Assembly (NCBI GenBank): GCA_944386965.1
Contig: CALXDE010000264.1
Coordinates: 1 to 35,030, forward strand
Direction: 5' to 3'
Length of the DNA stretch: 35,030 nucleotides
Source of the DNA: an uncultured Oscillospiraceae bacterium
Lineage (GTDB): Bacteria; Bacillota_A; Clostridia; Oscillospirales; Oscillospiraceae
Shown in pieces: positions 31,201-35,030 of this stretch. Within the stretch, counting starts at the first letter, position 1, and every line of letters begins with the position of its first letter. The notes below the pieces were generated by a model. It did not search any database. It was not told the origin of the DNA and worked only from the letters and a program-made list of their open reading frames with translations. Made by a program: the position numbers and the translations under genes.

Positions 31201-31751
31201 CCAGCCATTTGACTGAAAATGTGCCGAACTATGATAACCCGCCTGATGTAAATATCACCAAAAAAGATGCGGAAACTGGTGAGGTAATTTCCGGCGTACG
31301 TTTCGAGATCACCAATGAAAACGGCGAAGTGGTATATACAGGTACAACCGACTCTTACGGTCAGGTTATCTTCTCGCCGGATGAATACGGAGCTTATGCA
31401 GTCCGCGAAACATCCGTGCCGGATGGTTATGAAAAATCTGATGGATATATCACCTTTACTGTAACGGAAGCCGGTGTGGAGGGCGAAACCACCTTCTATA
31501 ACACAAAGGTTGGAGTACCGCCTCTGCCAAACCCCGGAAAGAGGGGAGAGATTACCGCACAGTACGACAATGGTGCTGACGGATACGGAAATGGTTGGTT
31601 TGACCGCGATGGCAACTGGCATCCGTTTGCAAATCCGCTTAAGACCGGAGATTTATTCCCGTTTGCAGTTATGATAGGCATCGCTGTTGCCGGTGCAGCC
31701 GGTTTGGCAGTCACAAAGAAGGGAGGAAAGAAAAAGCATGAGGAAGAATAA
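19239..31751 (+). CDS. Giant (4170-residue) SpaA/CnaB-repeat surface adhesin
   Basis: ATG 19239 follows AAGGAGG. Signal peptide ~1-32 (ending TAYAVG). Residues ~35-700 form a unique region with no recognised fold except a short VRDGYVFGGW segment like InlB B-repeats (~610). From ~750 about 17-18 CnaB/SpaA-type E-box motifs occur (ExxAPxGY-like; e.g. near 760, 905, 1185, 1440, 1555, 2075, 2165, 2335, 3185, 3280, 3455, 3555, 3670, 3760, 3850, 3965, 4055). Many probably hold Lys-Asn isopeptide cross-links. Residues ~2389-3117 hold four DUF11-like domains arranged as a 367-residue unit twice. A G/D spacer lies near 3890. The C-terminus has NPLKTGD (4132-4138), a hydrophobic helix and KKGGKKKHEEE, a sorting-signal layout without canonical LPxTG. 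It probably forms a long stalk on the cell wall. The ligand is unknown. It overlaps the next gene by 14 bases. Confidence 0.85.
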   Translation: MRFKRTSKRIVCGLMSALMLLGNAMSGLTAYAVGPTAPVNPDGTTPNGNKPQDTAYSEGTYINDTPLRLQVSKVKTAQGGHEGIAPDNTDAEQADTITYQLSGRVDGSESELIGQYGEDNIELAYSNSGIYLGYGWMKGTLEYLINRQAQALDEEVQIIYNEYGVFAGYGYITRKLETADDVNRYVAGATMTLYDAVEIFRNPEVTTDGDDYREDDRFTGVTVIRDEGSNNVTSVYVNKGYAGTQVMYVLQKDDETLLEVDANGNVINRNYNYQDEINDTGEGTWIAKTIQREDTPILFYSLDNLQITSNDTYVSRGSENEDMINDIFGNDRMEGRLYGFDKEGNVVDITQRDELDFSIYAFEAGTNKPIYEFVGGDFSQIEYDMPEKRIRVGKDTIMYHLDEDGNRDSMVDPQTGIAYIEEEITPPEGHDNIHDVNDTDSTQNTKIFVWPVNVFHDGSGAASGNANGSVTFQKIVTTRIATINADTENEYTTGTLKDGDFVKSMNPVLDQYGHPVYYRQSDETYVKGEDTWDYDGDEYTGFIYHDRLDTENENSYSVNNHDKLYNGDEDDPFDQSTHYQYSTEQSIKVTIDTDGNYIVNGAGVVPTPVRDGYVFGGWLMEPNDLTDGCTLNAWWRNQNNTMDEAEREQWYSDREATGETRTITVKFNANGGEFRSGSGDIHSTDNILYRRLGDAYIMENVWTTGENTPNDPFDTQLVDTVGNTAAGQNTISNTGSTGNDAYSDTTTAGGQADMLKRVNIGTYIMEETKAPAGYSKALPVGITMNENTEIQYAEMVDETIKAEFIKRDAADSFEHDLYIDGVLQANPDGTHITVYEPKGSYSYTHVPGAVLSLKAADDATKQPFSDWVQVTANSDITKKTEDGFYYLEFTTDEPLFLEGIPAGEYIVSEVVTPAGFVTMEDQMITITPEKGVHIFEMNDDHTKVEIEKYYNDGNGNQNLPNAYRAELALADQDGNTVASWKTDDLSDYTNEVVLAQEKGFFESVVDFFAGNDDTEDSFVEQFTSRVNSGNTDFTSISWTVTREAVLSSSSTDDMETWIISDGSRYVCENDTPQADASEAFKQAYATRNQEENTFTYTETMTAEKDESASRNLSDQIWNVSNGTKLHICVYGANDIGSNGRQEYKVDFKFNYRNDYEGEYANLVSYDTLDGYHRFDYLPAGSYTLKEITAPDGFIAAPDQTVVVNETDDVQRFTIENKRRQLEIAKTAEIDGVYFAGMENDSVVTSDDPAHAAVMYGAELTLYYSTAQIPDYEEAFSDGNVPTGVSQADKWISGSDGVYTESDFKKELIREDQIGDYKPHVIEDISNGWYYLVESSTPDYYKTTSVKEIQVTDHTTSGNLTEIQVVNIPMPLEVNVFKRNDAGSPLPGAVFLVKNKTLGGTEVGTLSTGSDGYGKLLITETGRFGEDGAFEPYTFTIQEVSAPAGYQINSEIHEFTIASDNHEDIAIMQNPNDGAIVDGVLYVDDDESAITISKSDFSTGDAVPGTKLSVYEAEYDGNKWQSTGKQSGDDWTWTLAENEMTHTVTGLVAGSVYVIVEEEVPAGYTLADDVFFKVAADGTSIEKIWYDPEENASITFESDSTGAVESVTFSTRTIMGTYVTIEDIESGDITNMGTLTGGYVNLSASDITDGRHYRMTEHVRYSDGTEDTLSTTTFIAKLYEGLMRVNLSREINDLTVDITDDSGNSVVSFKPDRTGSYTVLNPLVADTDGLTVTGTLLHKEGLNHEAVQAGDQIRYLISYEGEGKEIVLIPADGLDYIRLDDMQQEVDGNYHYVTEHASGELTIVATVKEDAAGYINQQVSIDNKAYSYVNPIAVNHGDGAFVNSSKLVISSAVAGTHPENVNAAFTFRVTLTKANGAPLDGGYDYRTRYTNGILRAYGSQSEFEITLNGNDFIVIQDLPYNTNYSVVQVVPSDYDFTVENTEPTGKTSETEVSNVLFTNTRNASAERTIFKKNTGYTYSENLNFTDGGDPMILTKYGFSFGEKCEIKDIGILNKPTEVWFSKTDWTDSEEVPGAHCVLMDEDGNVIYDELGNPVEWISGDEPKIFKGVLEAGKTYRYHEEKAPDGYGYSEDVVFTVSEDGTIDKVIMQDKPTRVWFTKEDFAGTEIPGAQVELKAVNEDGTVTTIDSWVSGTEPHEIEGTLTGGKTYIYHEAQAPDGYLYSEDIMFTLDNDGRVIDAHYINADGETLLYDKDGYVTTIIKHEDGSYTDGDVIIHIDGSGNAVDDSGNIHAEGVKEQIEIIDNVIQMKDAPTDVLIKKKDLHTGESLAGATLQLYKGPKKDPYASYDPADKIAEWTTDDSGIFRLEGKLTPGETYTLRESQTIDGYYYSYDVEFTVQDTRDEQVVEMYNRKIVVEVPPDELPPDEEEPDGTNPDYEMEKERVTDAPEKEGTDKFGFYHGDVVTYDVTIKNTGSTRLTMNVTDSFENPEYFSQPVIRAIRYYVNDTNRMNSQMGQTHSINGSVANITIERGGYAVVTYEATVLDTAPENLASTAPDNGEGYLNTAVTYDVVGKYYEYSGEDHDGDGKGDEVTEVEITDHPNLEDKEDDANTPVQEPKCEKPRYTMSKSRPTPAPQKDGTDRYGFFRGDTVTYEVRVRNTGNMPLKMYVTDEFEESIRQYFSEPVIAGISGGADISESGMGVGYQTARIRMMPGEEVIITYQATVSMDAPEYLAFMSADDGNGYLNIAKTYDVTAEKSDGTEGGSDEYPGIEDQEDEANTPVQTDEEVPPPEKPEEPDDTNPDYEMEKERIPDAPAKGNTGKFGFYPGDIVTYDVTIRNTGSTKLTMNVTDSFENPEYFSQPMVKSVRFYSNETEALNTQMGQLHGINGSVANITIERGGYAVVTYEATVLEETPENLAGTAPDNGEGYLNTARTYDVIGKYYEYSGEDHDGDGKGDEITEVEITDHPNLEDKEDDANTPVQDSECEIPRYVMSKSRPTLAPEKEGTGHYGFHRGDTVTYEVRVRNTGNMPLKAYVTDEFDFSIRQYFSEPVITGISGGEDISGSGMGIGHQTARIRIMPGEEVIITFQATVSEDAPERLSFMPSDDGNGYLNIAKVFNVTAEKSDGTEGGDEEYPGIKDQEDDGYTPVQTDDETPPDFPPGPGEETYPIIWLLKTGVDDPSHILAGGTFQVLDEEGNVVLEISDEGEDGFGIGYDWKQWTGVLKADETYYLHEVTPPDGYTQAKEDVKFTVGHYGEKVEAIVTNERIPDYQFTKEDFAGVEIPGASCELIEIKPDGTTETVGEWISDGTPKSFEGELKVDTTYQYREELAPEGYGYSETIEFTLDEDGKITEVHYINEDGEPILYDGDGFPTTIIVHEDGTYTNGDHTITIDENGNAVDENGEIHAEGVRFEIEVIDNVIKMKDAPTEVLLVKTNTDGEILTGGQFQILEKDGTPVKAIKDTLIPSTEHDGNILAGELLIFEAAASGINYTGQLKSGTEYILHELEAPTGHYDSEDVTFYVPYLNQKAPVRVTMEDQPTEVWFTKTDWTTTEEVPGATCILTDEDGNVVIDKDGNRCEWVSGDTPKIFKGSLEPGKTYHYHEEKAPDGYGYSEDIVFTVNLDGTIQKVEMQDKPTEVLITKYSVGPDGNEENATPVEGAVLQIFKENGEPAKALYDSEPDKEGNVAFTKGDEMIFTSTKEGVNITKQLNADETYILRELTPPAGHKKAEDVKFTVSHDGSLIRVNMYDPQTVVKILKTDEAGNAVIGANLEVRDAVNGDLMAEWTTDGTPKVLTGILDAGKAYQLIEANQPDGYYKADPVTFTVSETDEVTEVTMVDEPVEIKLVKVKMNTEERLSGGKFSVIRKSDNETVIPEFVLDGEMTVTGKLNAGETYLFHEIEAPEGYLKSGDVEFTIPLEKPDTIIEVVMENRKPSSGGGGDDDDDGPDGGHSGSTPPSVSIKKYDGVTMQALPGAEFTFYDSNGNVVTTATTNSNGYAYVTFNTTGTFTYKETKAPDGYEISDEVHTIEITRTSHLTENVPNYDNPPDVNITKKDAETGEVISGVRFEITNENGEVVYTGTTDSYGQVIFSPDEYGAYAVRETSVPDGYEKSDGYITFTVTEAGVEGETTFYNTKVGVPPLPNPGKRGEITAQYDNGADGYGNGWFDRDGNWHPFANPLKTGDLFPFAVMIGIAVAGAAGLAVTKKGGKKKHEEE
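26403..28590 (+). repeat. Two-copy 1101-bp tandem repeat inside the giant adhesin gene
   Basis: NPDYEMEKER starts at 26403 and again at 27504 (1101 bases apart). The partner domain starting PRYTMSKSRP / PRYVMSKSRP lies at 26970 and 28071 (again 1101 bases). Each copy holds two related DUF11-like domains, so four domains in an A-B-A-B order. Protein identity is high while many third codon positions differ. Confidence 0.85.
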
Positions 31752-33129
31752 GGCAGTTTTATTTGCCCTTACCTGTTCCCTGGTGCTTGGAGCATTTACC
31801 CCTGCGGCTTATGCCGCGGGGGCGGATGTCCCGTCTGCAGAGGTTATTCTGGAAGAAACGGTTGAAGAGCCGGATATCATTACTTCCATAGAAACAGAAG
31901 ATACCGTGGATGATTCGCATGAAAATGATCCAAGTTCGAACGTAGATGTGGTTATAGATGAACCGGTACAAAAATCCAGACCTGCTGAATCCGCCGCCGC
32001 AGTTAAAGGTGACGGCGTGGAAGAGGGTGTCGGCTCTTTTACAGAACGCATCCTGTACACGACGTATGACAGGGAAAGCGACCCGAAGCAGTACCTGGAC
32101 GATTCTGTTACGATTGACGGGACAGAATATGAGCTAAAGGAAACAGGTCAGCCTGTCTACATTAAACAGGAAGAAATTGTCCCGAAGCAGATGTTCTATG
32201 AAACAGAAGTTTTTACTGGAGATGAAGCAGAATATCTGCCTGATGAAACAGTAACTCAGGATGGCGTCACTTATCAGCTTATTTCCAAAGAGCTGATCGA
32301 GCAAACAGCCCAGGAACGGTCCGAATACAAAGAGACTGTTGTAGAATACAAAGGCGTGGAAGCCGGTATTGTCCTGCCGCAGGAAAAAGAAATTACCTTT
32401 ACGGATGTGGACACCAAGCAGGAGATTACGACAACACTCCCATATGTGAAAGAACAGGTTGTTGCGGAGCATTGGAGTGAGGATTTTGAGTTCCCGATTA
32501 CGATCAGCGGTTATGATGCGGATGTATTTGTTTTAAATGGGAAGGAAGTCCCTAAGGACGCTGATCTGATGGATTATGCAGATGACTTTTTGGAAATTCT
32601 TCACCTGGATCCAGAATCATATAAAATTACATCCATTACTCTTGGGGATTCTTATGAGGAAGATGGCGTTGTAAAAAGAAAGGCGACTGCAACCGGCAGC
32701 AAATATGTAAGGGATATCAATGTCACCTATGGCGGAACGGTAACCCTTCCGTCCATTGTTGGTAAGGTGTGGAGCTGCATGTATGAGGAAGCAATCCCTG
32801 ATGACCAGAGAGTTATGTATACGATGGCGGTAGATGCTACGTATGAAAGCGCGGTACAGACGGCAGAAGTAACGGTTGATTCTGGATTCCTTGATACGCT
32901 GATCGGCTACATTACTGCAGCATATGAAGCGGTCGTAGAGGCCTTCCGGGAGCATCCGGTTATCTCCAGCATTCCGCTTATTGCCATTGCGGCGCTGATT
33001 GCGTTCCTTATAACCAGGAAAGTGAAGAATCGCTGCATCTACAACAAAGAGCTGAAATGCCCGTATAAGAAGCGGACAAAAGATACCTGCAAGTCCTGCG
33101 TGCATTACAGGAACCGGCAGAAAGTATGA
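31738..33129 (+). CDS. Membrane-anchored extracellular protein with cysteine-rich cytoplasmic tail, partner of the giant adhesin
   Basis: ATG 31738 lies inside the end of the adhesin gene (14-base overlap) with GGGAGG nine bases upstream; an earlier in-frame start is less likely. The 463-residue product has a signal peptide (~1-27), an acidic low-complexity segment (~30-90), and two related beta units (YLDDSVTIDGTEYEL and YLPDETVTQDGVTYQL). A further domain contains GDSYEEDGVVKRKATATGSK, and one membrane helix lies at ~406-425. The tail carries C433, C441, C451, C454 and H456, a likely zinc knuckle facing the cytoplasm. No sorting signal. I know no function; tight coupling suggests it helps export, anchor or sense the giant adhesin. 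Confidence 0.7.
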   Translation: MRKNKAVLFALTCSLVLGAFTPAAYAAGADVPSAEVILEETVEEPDIITSIETEDTVDDSHENDPSSNVDVVIDEPVQKSRPAESAAAVKGDGVEEGVGSFTERILYTTYDRESDPKQYLDDSVTIDGTEYELKETGQPVYIKQEEIVPKQMFYETEVFTGDEAEYLPDETVTQDGVTYQLISKELIEQTAQERSEYKETVVEYKGVEAGIVLPQEKEITFTDVDTKQEITTTLPYVKEQVVAEHWSEDFEFPITISGYDADVFVLNGKEVPKDADLMDYADDFLEILHLDPESYKITSITLGDSYEEDGVVKRKATATGSKYVRDINVTYGGTVTLPSIVGKVWSCMYEEAIPDDQRVMYTMAVDATYESAVQTAEVTVDSGFLDTLIGYITAAYEAVVEAFREHPVISSIPLIAIAALIAFLITRKVKNRCIYNKELKCPYKKRTKDTCKSCVHYRNRQKV

Positions 33130-33133
33130 TTTT

Positions 33134-33162
33134 AAGCCTTCCCTTAACCGGGAGGGCTTTTT
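33134..33162 (+). terminator. Intrinsic terminator of the giant adhesin operon
   Basis: AAGCCTTCCC (33134-33143) pairs over ten positions (one G-U) with GGGAGGGCTT (33150-33159), followed by TTT. Confidence 0.85.
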
Positions 33163-33200
33163 GCTGCAGAAACAGCATAATAACGAAGCAGCCAGAGAAC

Positions 33201-33302
33201 TTGCAAAACATTGGCATATATAGTATATTAAACAATGACAGACCTCGCCGCGCCTATGGCTGTTAAGAGCAGTTACGCGCAACCCGGCGGGGCTTTCAAA
33301 TT
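33201..33302 (+). ncRNA. Possible small RNA with its own promoter
   Basis: TTGCAA (33201-33206), 17 bases and TATATT (33224-33229) make a good sigma-70-type promoter, the only one near consensus in this part. It is followed by a stem CCTCGCCG / CGGCGGGG and CTTTC, a terminator-like end. The predicted RNA is ~65 nt. A 57-codon frame from ATG 33235 has no ribosome site. Alternatively this is a promoter whose transcript reads on into fic. Confidence 0.4.
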
Positions 33303-33304
33303 TT

Positions 33305-33337
33305 CCGATGTTTGCAAAAAGAAGACTCCATACTTAA
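33305..33337 (+). promoter_or_regulatory. Weak family A-like element before fic
   Basis: CATACTTAA at 33329-33337 fits the downstream half of family A and is preceded by TCC. The upstream ACCAAT half is not conserved (CGATGT at 33306). The fic start is 51 bases on. Confidence 0.35.
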
Positions 33338-33379
33338 AATACAAAAGAGATAGGAATATGAGAAAGGAGTGGAATGTTA

Positions 33380-34195
33380 ATGACCGAACTCGAAATTCAA
33401 TTAGCTAAAGCTGATATGTGTTACCGTGAAATAGCCAAATATCGTCCATTCAAGGGAGAAATGCTGAAGGAAGTACAAGATTTTTACCGAATTTCAACTA
33501 CCTGGTCCTCGAATGCGCTGGAAGGTAATACATTAACAATCGGTGAGACAAAAGTTCTTCTGGAAGACGGTATTACCGTTGGAGGAAAACCGTTAAAGGA
33601 TACTCTTGAGGCTTGCGGGCATGCGGAAGCATACGATTATATGTTTACCCTATTAAAATCCGATGGGATTACGCTCGATGATATTAAAGAATTGCACCGT
33701 CTGTTTTATCAGAAAATCGACGATAAAAATGCCGGGGTGTATCGGAAAATACCGGTCAGAATTACCGGTTCTGATTTAATTCTCCCTCCCCCAAAAGAGC
33801 TTCCTCACAAAATGGACGAGTTGGAAGTCTGGATGAGGGAAAATGAACATAGGCTTAAACCAGTCGTCTATGCGGCAGAATTGCATCGCAGATTTGTAGA
33901 GATTCATCCTTTTAAGGATGGAAATGGCCGTACCGCAAGGCTCCTGATGAACACTGTTTTAATCCAGAACGGATATCTCCCATGCCTTATCACGCCGCCA
34001 ATGCGCTTGGATTATATCCAGACGTTGGAGGCATCGCATGACACCGCTGAACGCAAAGGAAATCCGGATCGTTTTATCGCATTTGTTGCAGAGGCCGAAA
34101 CAGAGACAGAAAAAGATTTTATTAGATCCATGGGATTGGAAATGCCAAATTTCCGAGAAGAGCTTCGAAAAATGGAAGAAGAGCAAGAACATTAA
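33380..34195 (+). CDS. Fic-domain protein (AMP-transferase), autoinhibited type
   Basis: Two starts are possible; ATG 33380 is ten bases from AAAGGAG, ATG 33374 only four, so 33380 is chosen (271 residues). The Fic core HPFKDGNGRTAR starts at His176, with all residues for AMP transfer from ATP to a hydroxyl side chain. An N-terminal inhibitory helix is visible, SSNALEGN with Glu48 (S/T-x-x-x-E-G), making it a class II Fic protein controlled in cis. GVYRKIPVRITGSDLILPPP is the usual flap region. No antitoxin gene is adjacent, which fits the cis-inhibited type. Target unknown; Fic proteins modify GTPases, gyrase or chaperones. The last residues form a charged helix. Confidence 0.88.
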   Translation: MTELEIQLAKADMCYREIAKYRPFKGEMLKEVQDFYRISTTWSSNALEGNTLTIGETKVLLEDGITVGGKPLKDTLEACGHAEAYDYMFTLLKSDGITLDDIKELHRLFYQKIDDKNAGVYRKIPVRITGSDLILPPPKELPHKMDELEVWMRENEHRLKPVVYAAELHRRFVEIHPFKDGNGRTARLLMNTVLIQNGYLPCLITPPMRLDYIQTLEASHDTAERKGNPDRFIAFVAEAETETEKDFIRSMGLEMPNFREELRKMEEEQEH

Positions 34196-34209
34196 TCCAG
34201 CACCTTGAA

Positions 34210-34238
34210 GGCATCGCATAGGCGGTGTCTTTTTTTTT
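34210..34238 (+). terminator. Intrinsic terminator of fic
   Basis: GGCATCGC (34210-34217) pairs with GCGGTGTC (34222-34229) through eight pairs with two G-U, around ATAG, followed by nine T. Confidence 0.8.
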
Positions 34239-34248
34239 GTGTATGATT

Positions 34249-34280
34249 TTCAATTTTGGCTTTGTCATACCCATAATTAA
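34249..34280 (+). promoter_or_regulatory. Family A promoter-like element of the DUF805 gene
   Basis: TTCAAT at 34249-34254, 17 bases, then CATAATTAA at 34272-34280. The stretch CATAATTAAAACAGCAAAA is identical to that at 19198-19216. The ATG is 34 bases after the -10-like start. Confidence 0.55.
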
Positions 34281-34305
34281 AACAGCAAAATAGGAGGGAT
34301 GCTAT

Positions 34306-34800
34306 ATGTATAATATTATTTATGCAACAAAAGATTTGTTTCGCAATTTCATTAATTTTAAAGGGAGACTTTCCCGTGCGGGGTATTGGTGGGCTTATCT
34401 CGGGTACCTGATTCTTTCCGTCATTGTTTCCATTGTTGCAGCGGTTACTGATGCAGATTGGATTACCACAATCTTCAGCTTGGTCTTTTTCCTGCCATTG
34501 CTTTCCGCTGCCGTAAGAAGATTTCACGATACCGGCCGCAGTGGAGTCCAGATTGTAGTTTTGTATCTGTTGGAGGTAGTATTTGTCGGCGTTATGGTAT
34601 TTTCATTGTTCAGCAGCATTTTTACGGGAATTGCTGGAGCAGCGGAACTGACAATCTTTGGACTGATTTCAATTTTTGTTTCATTCATCGGCATAATTGC
34701 AGTCGGTATATATGAATTGGTTATTCTTGCTTCCAGAGGGAGTGCTGGCGAAAATAAGTATGGACTTCCAAGACCGTTTGCAATGAATTACCACATCTGA
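34306..34800 (+). CDS. DUF805 family membrane protein
   Basis: ATG 34306 follows TAGGAGGG. The 164-residue product begins FINFKGRLSRAGYWWAY, has the RRFHDTGRSG motif near residue 66 and four hydrophobic segments, and ends with GENKYGLPRPF. These are the marks of DUF805 (YhaH-like) inner-membrane proteins. Function unknown; in other bacteria members are often near surface or stress genes. A single gene under a family A promoter. Confidence 0.88.
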   Translation: MYNIIYATKDLFRNFINFKGRLSRAGYWWAYLGYLILSVIVSIVAAVTDADWITTIFSLVFFLPLLSAAVRRFHDTGRSGVQIVVLYLLEVVFVGVMVFSLFSSIFTGIAGAAELTIFGLISIFVSFIGIIAVGIYELVILASRGSAGENKYGLPRPFAMNYHI

Positions 34801-34899
34801 AGTCTCCGTTTCACTACGCCATCAGGAGTGGTTTCCAAAGCGGAAAACAGCTATAAGTGGCTTATGGCAATTCACAAAGCCCTATCCCAGTGGGATTAC
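34801..34899. other. Gene-free spacer after DUF805
   Basis: No convincing ORF. Several short inverted repeats (AAGCGGAAAACAGCTATAAG followed by TGGCTT; TCCCA/TGGGA) suggest the 3' end of an RNA or a terminator, but no clear stem with a T-run is seen. Confidence 0.3.
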
Positions 34900-35030
34900 A
34901 AAAAGGCCAAGTGGGAAAGCTGCTGTTTTTAAACGTGCAGATGAAAACGCCGCTCCACCCTAATGAAAATATCTGTTCCACATGTAAATTGATGAAAACG
35001 GCTTATCTGCGAAAATTTTAAGCCACATCA
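34900..35030 (+). repeat. Direct repeat, copy 2, with a fifth family B box, cut by the window end
   Basis: Aligns with 8313-8442. It keeps the CTTATC box region (starting near 35002, written CTTATCTGCGAAAATTTTAA). The -10 would lie about 44 bases on, outside the window. The terminator hairpin of copy 1 is not well kept here. A second copy of the ncRNA is predicted just beyond the end. Confidence 0.75.

Noticed and set aside
19239..31751. Regularly spaced repeats as CRISPR
   Set aside because: The repeats are in-frame coding repeats of CnaB and DUF11-like domains; there are no short direct repeats with unique spacers and no cas genes.
33235..33408. 57-codon frame upstream of fic
   Set aside because: No ribosome site, overlaps a terminator-like hairpin and the fic start, and has no gene-like composition.
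33380..34195. Fic/antitoxin pair
   Set aside because: No small antitoxin gene is adjacent; the inhibitory helix lies inside the Fic protein itself.

Overview
The window reads as DNA of a low-to-mid GC, Gram-positive gut Firmicute, most likely Lachnospiraceae or a close Clostridia relative. The evidence is strong AGGAGG-type ribosome sites, intrinsic terminators after most genes, LPxTG/CnaB surface proteins with a class C sortase, a ligA of the clostridial type and IscB/HEARO element relics. A chromosomal origin seems most likely because it carries ligA and all four serine tRNA types, but no sequence here proves it. A large plasmid is not excluded. There are no phage structural, replication or conjugation genes.

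Layout. 1-1410 is a scarred edge: the 3' end of a DNA methyltransferase/restriction gene, the tail of an XRE regulator on the minus strand, and the C-terminal third of an IscB nuclease with its element end. 1477-8375 is a pilus operon: major pilin, attenuator hairpin, class C sortase, a small sortase substrate with an LSDTG signal, and a 1252-residue tip-like adhesin. The last four steps are coupled by overlapping start and stop codons. 8376-8878 has no recognised protein gene but holds a discrete, structured, terminator-ended transcript of about 330 nt. 8879-12407 carries two small unknown proteins, a flotillin and a secreted transglutaminase-like protein. 12446-13298 is a tRNA cluster (Ser-UGA, Tyr-GUA, Ser-CGA, Ser-GGA, Ser-GCU) with a zinc-ribbon protein inside it. 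13311-14768 holds small winged-helix-like and unknown proteins. 15128-17089 is ligA. 17230-18915 is an O-antigen-ligase-like membrane protein ending inside a small IscB-type element. 19239-31751 is one giant 4170-residue CnaB-repeat surface protein, coupled to a 463-residue membrane protein with a cysteine-rich cytoplasmic tail. A Fic AMP-transferase and a DUF805 membrane protein follow. The last 130 bases repeat the DNA in front of the 8.4-kb ncRNA.

The genes fall into two promoter families seen directly in the DNA. Family A has ACCAAT-like DNA, 17 bases, then CATAATTAA or CATACTTAA. It lies before the pilus operon, flotillin, ligA, giant adhesin and DUF805, with a weaker copy before fic. 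Family B has an upstream box (consensus CTTATCCGTGAGAATTTTA) whose CTTATC lies exactly 44 bases before a -10 hexamer at four sites: the ncRNA, the 85-residue protein, the 171-residue protein and the O-antigen-ligase-like protein. A fifth box lies at the window end. This two-regulon layout, the ncRNA and the IscB-type element at 18905-19149 are the most unusual content. The surface proteins, sortase, flotillin and transglutaminase-like protein together point to a cell-surface/adhesion region. All functions are inferred from sequence only.
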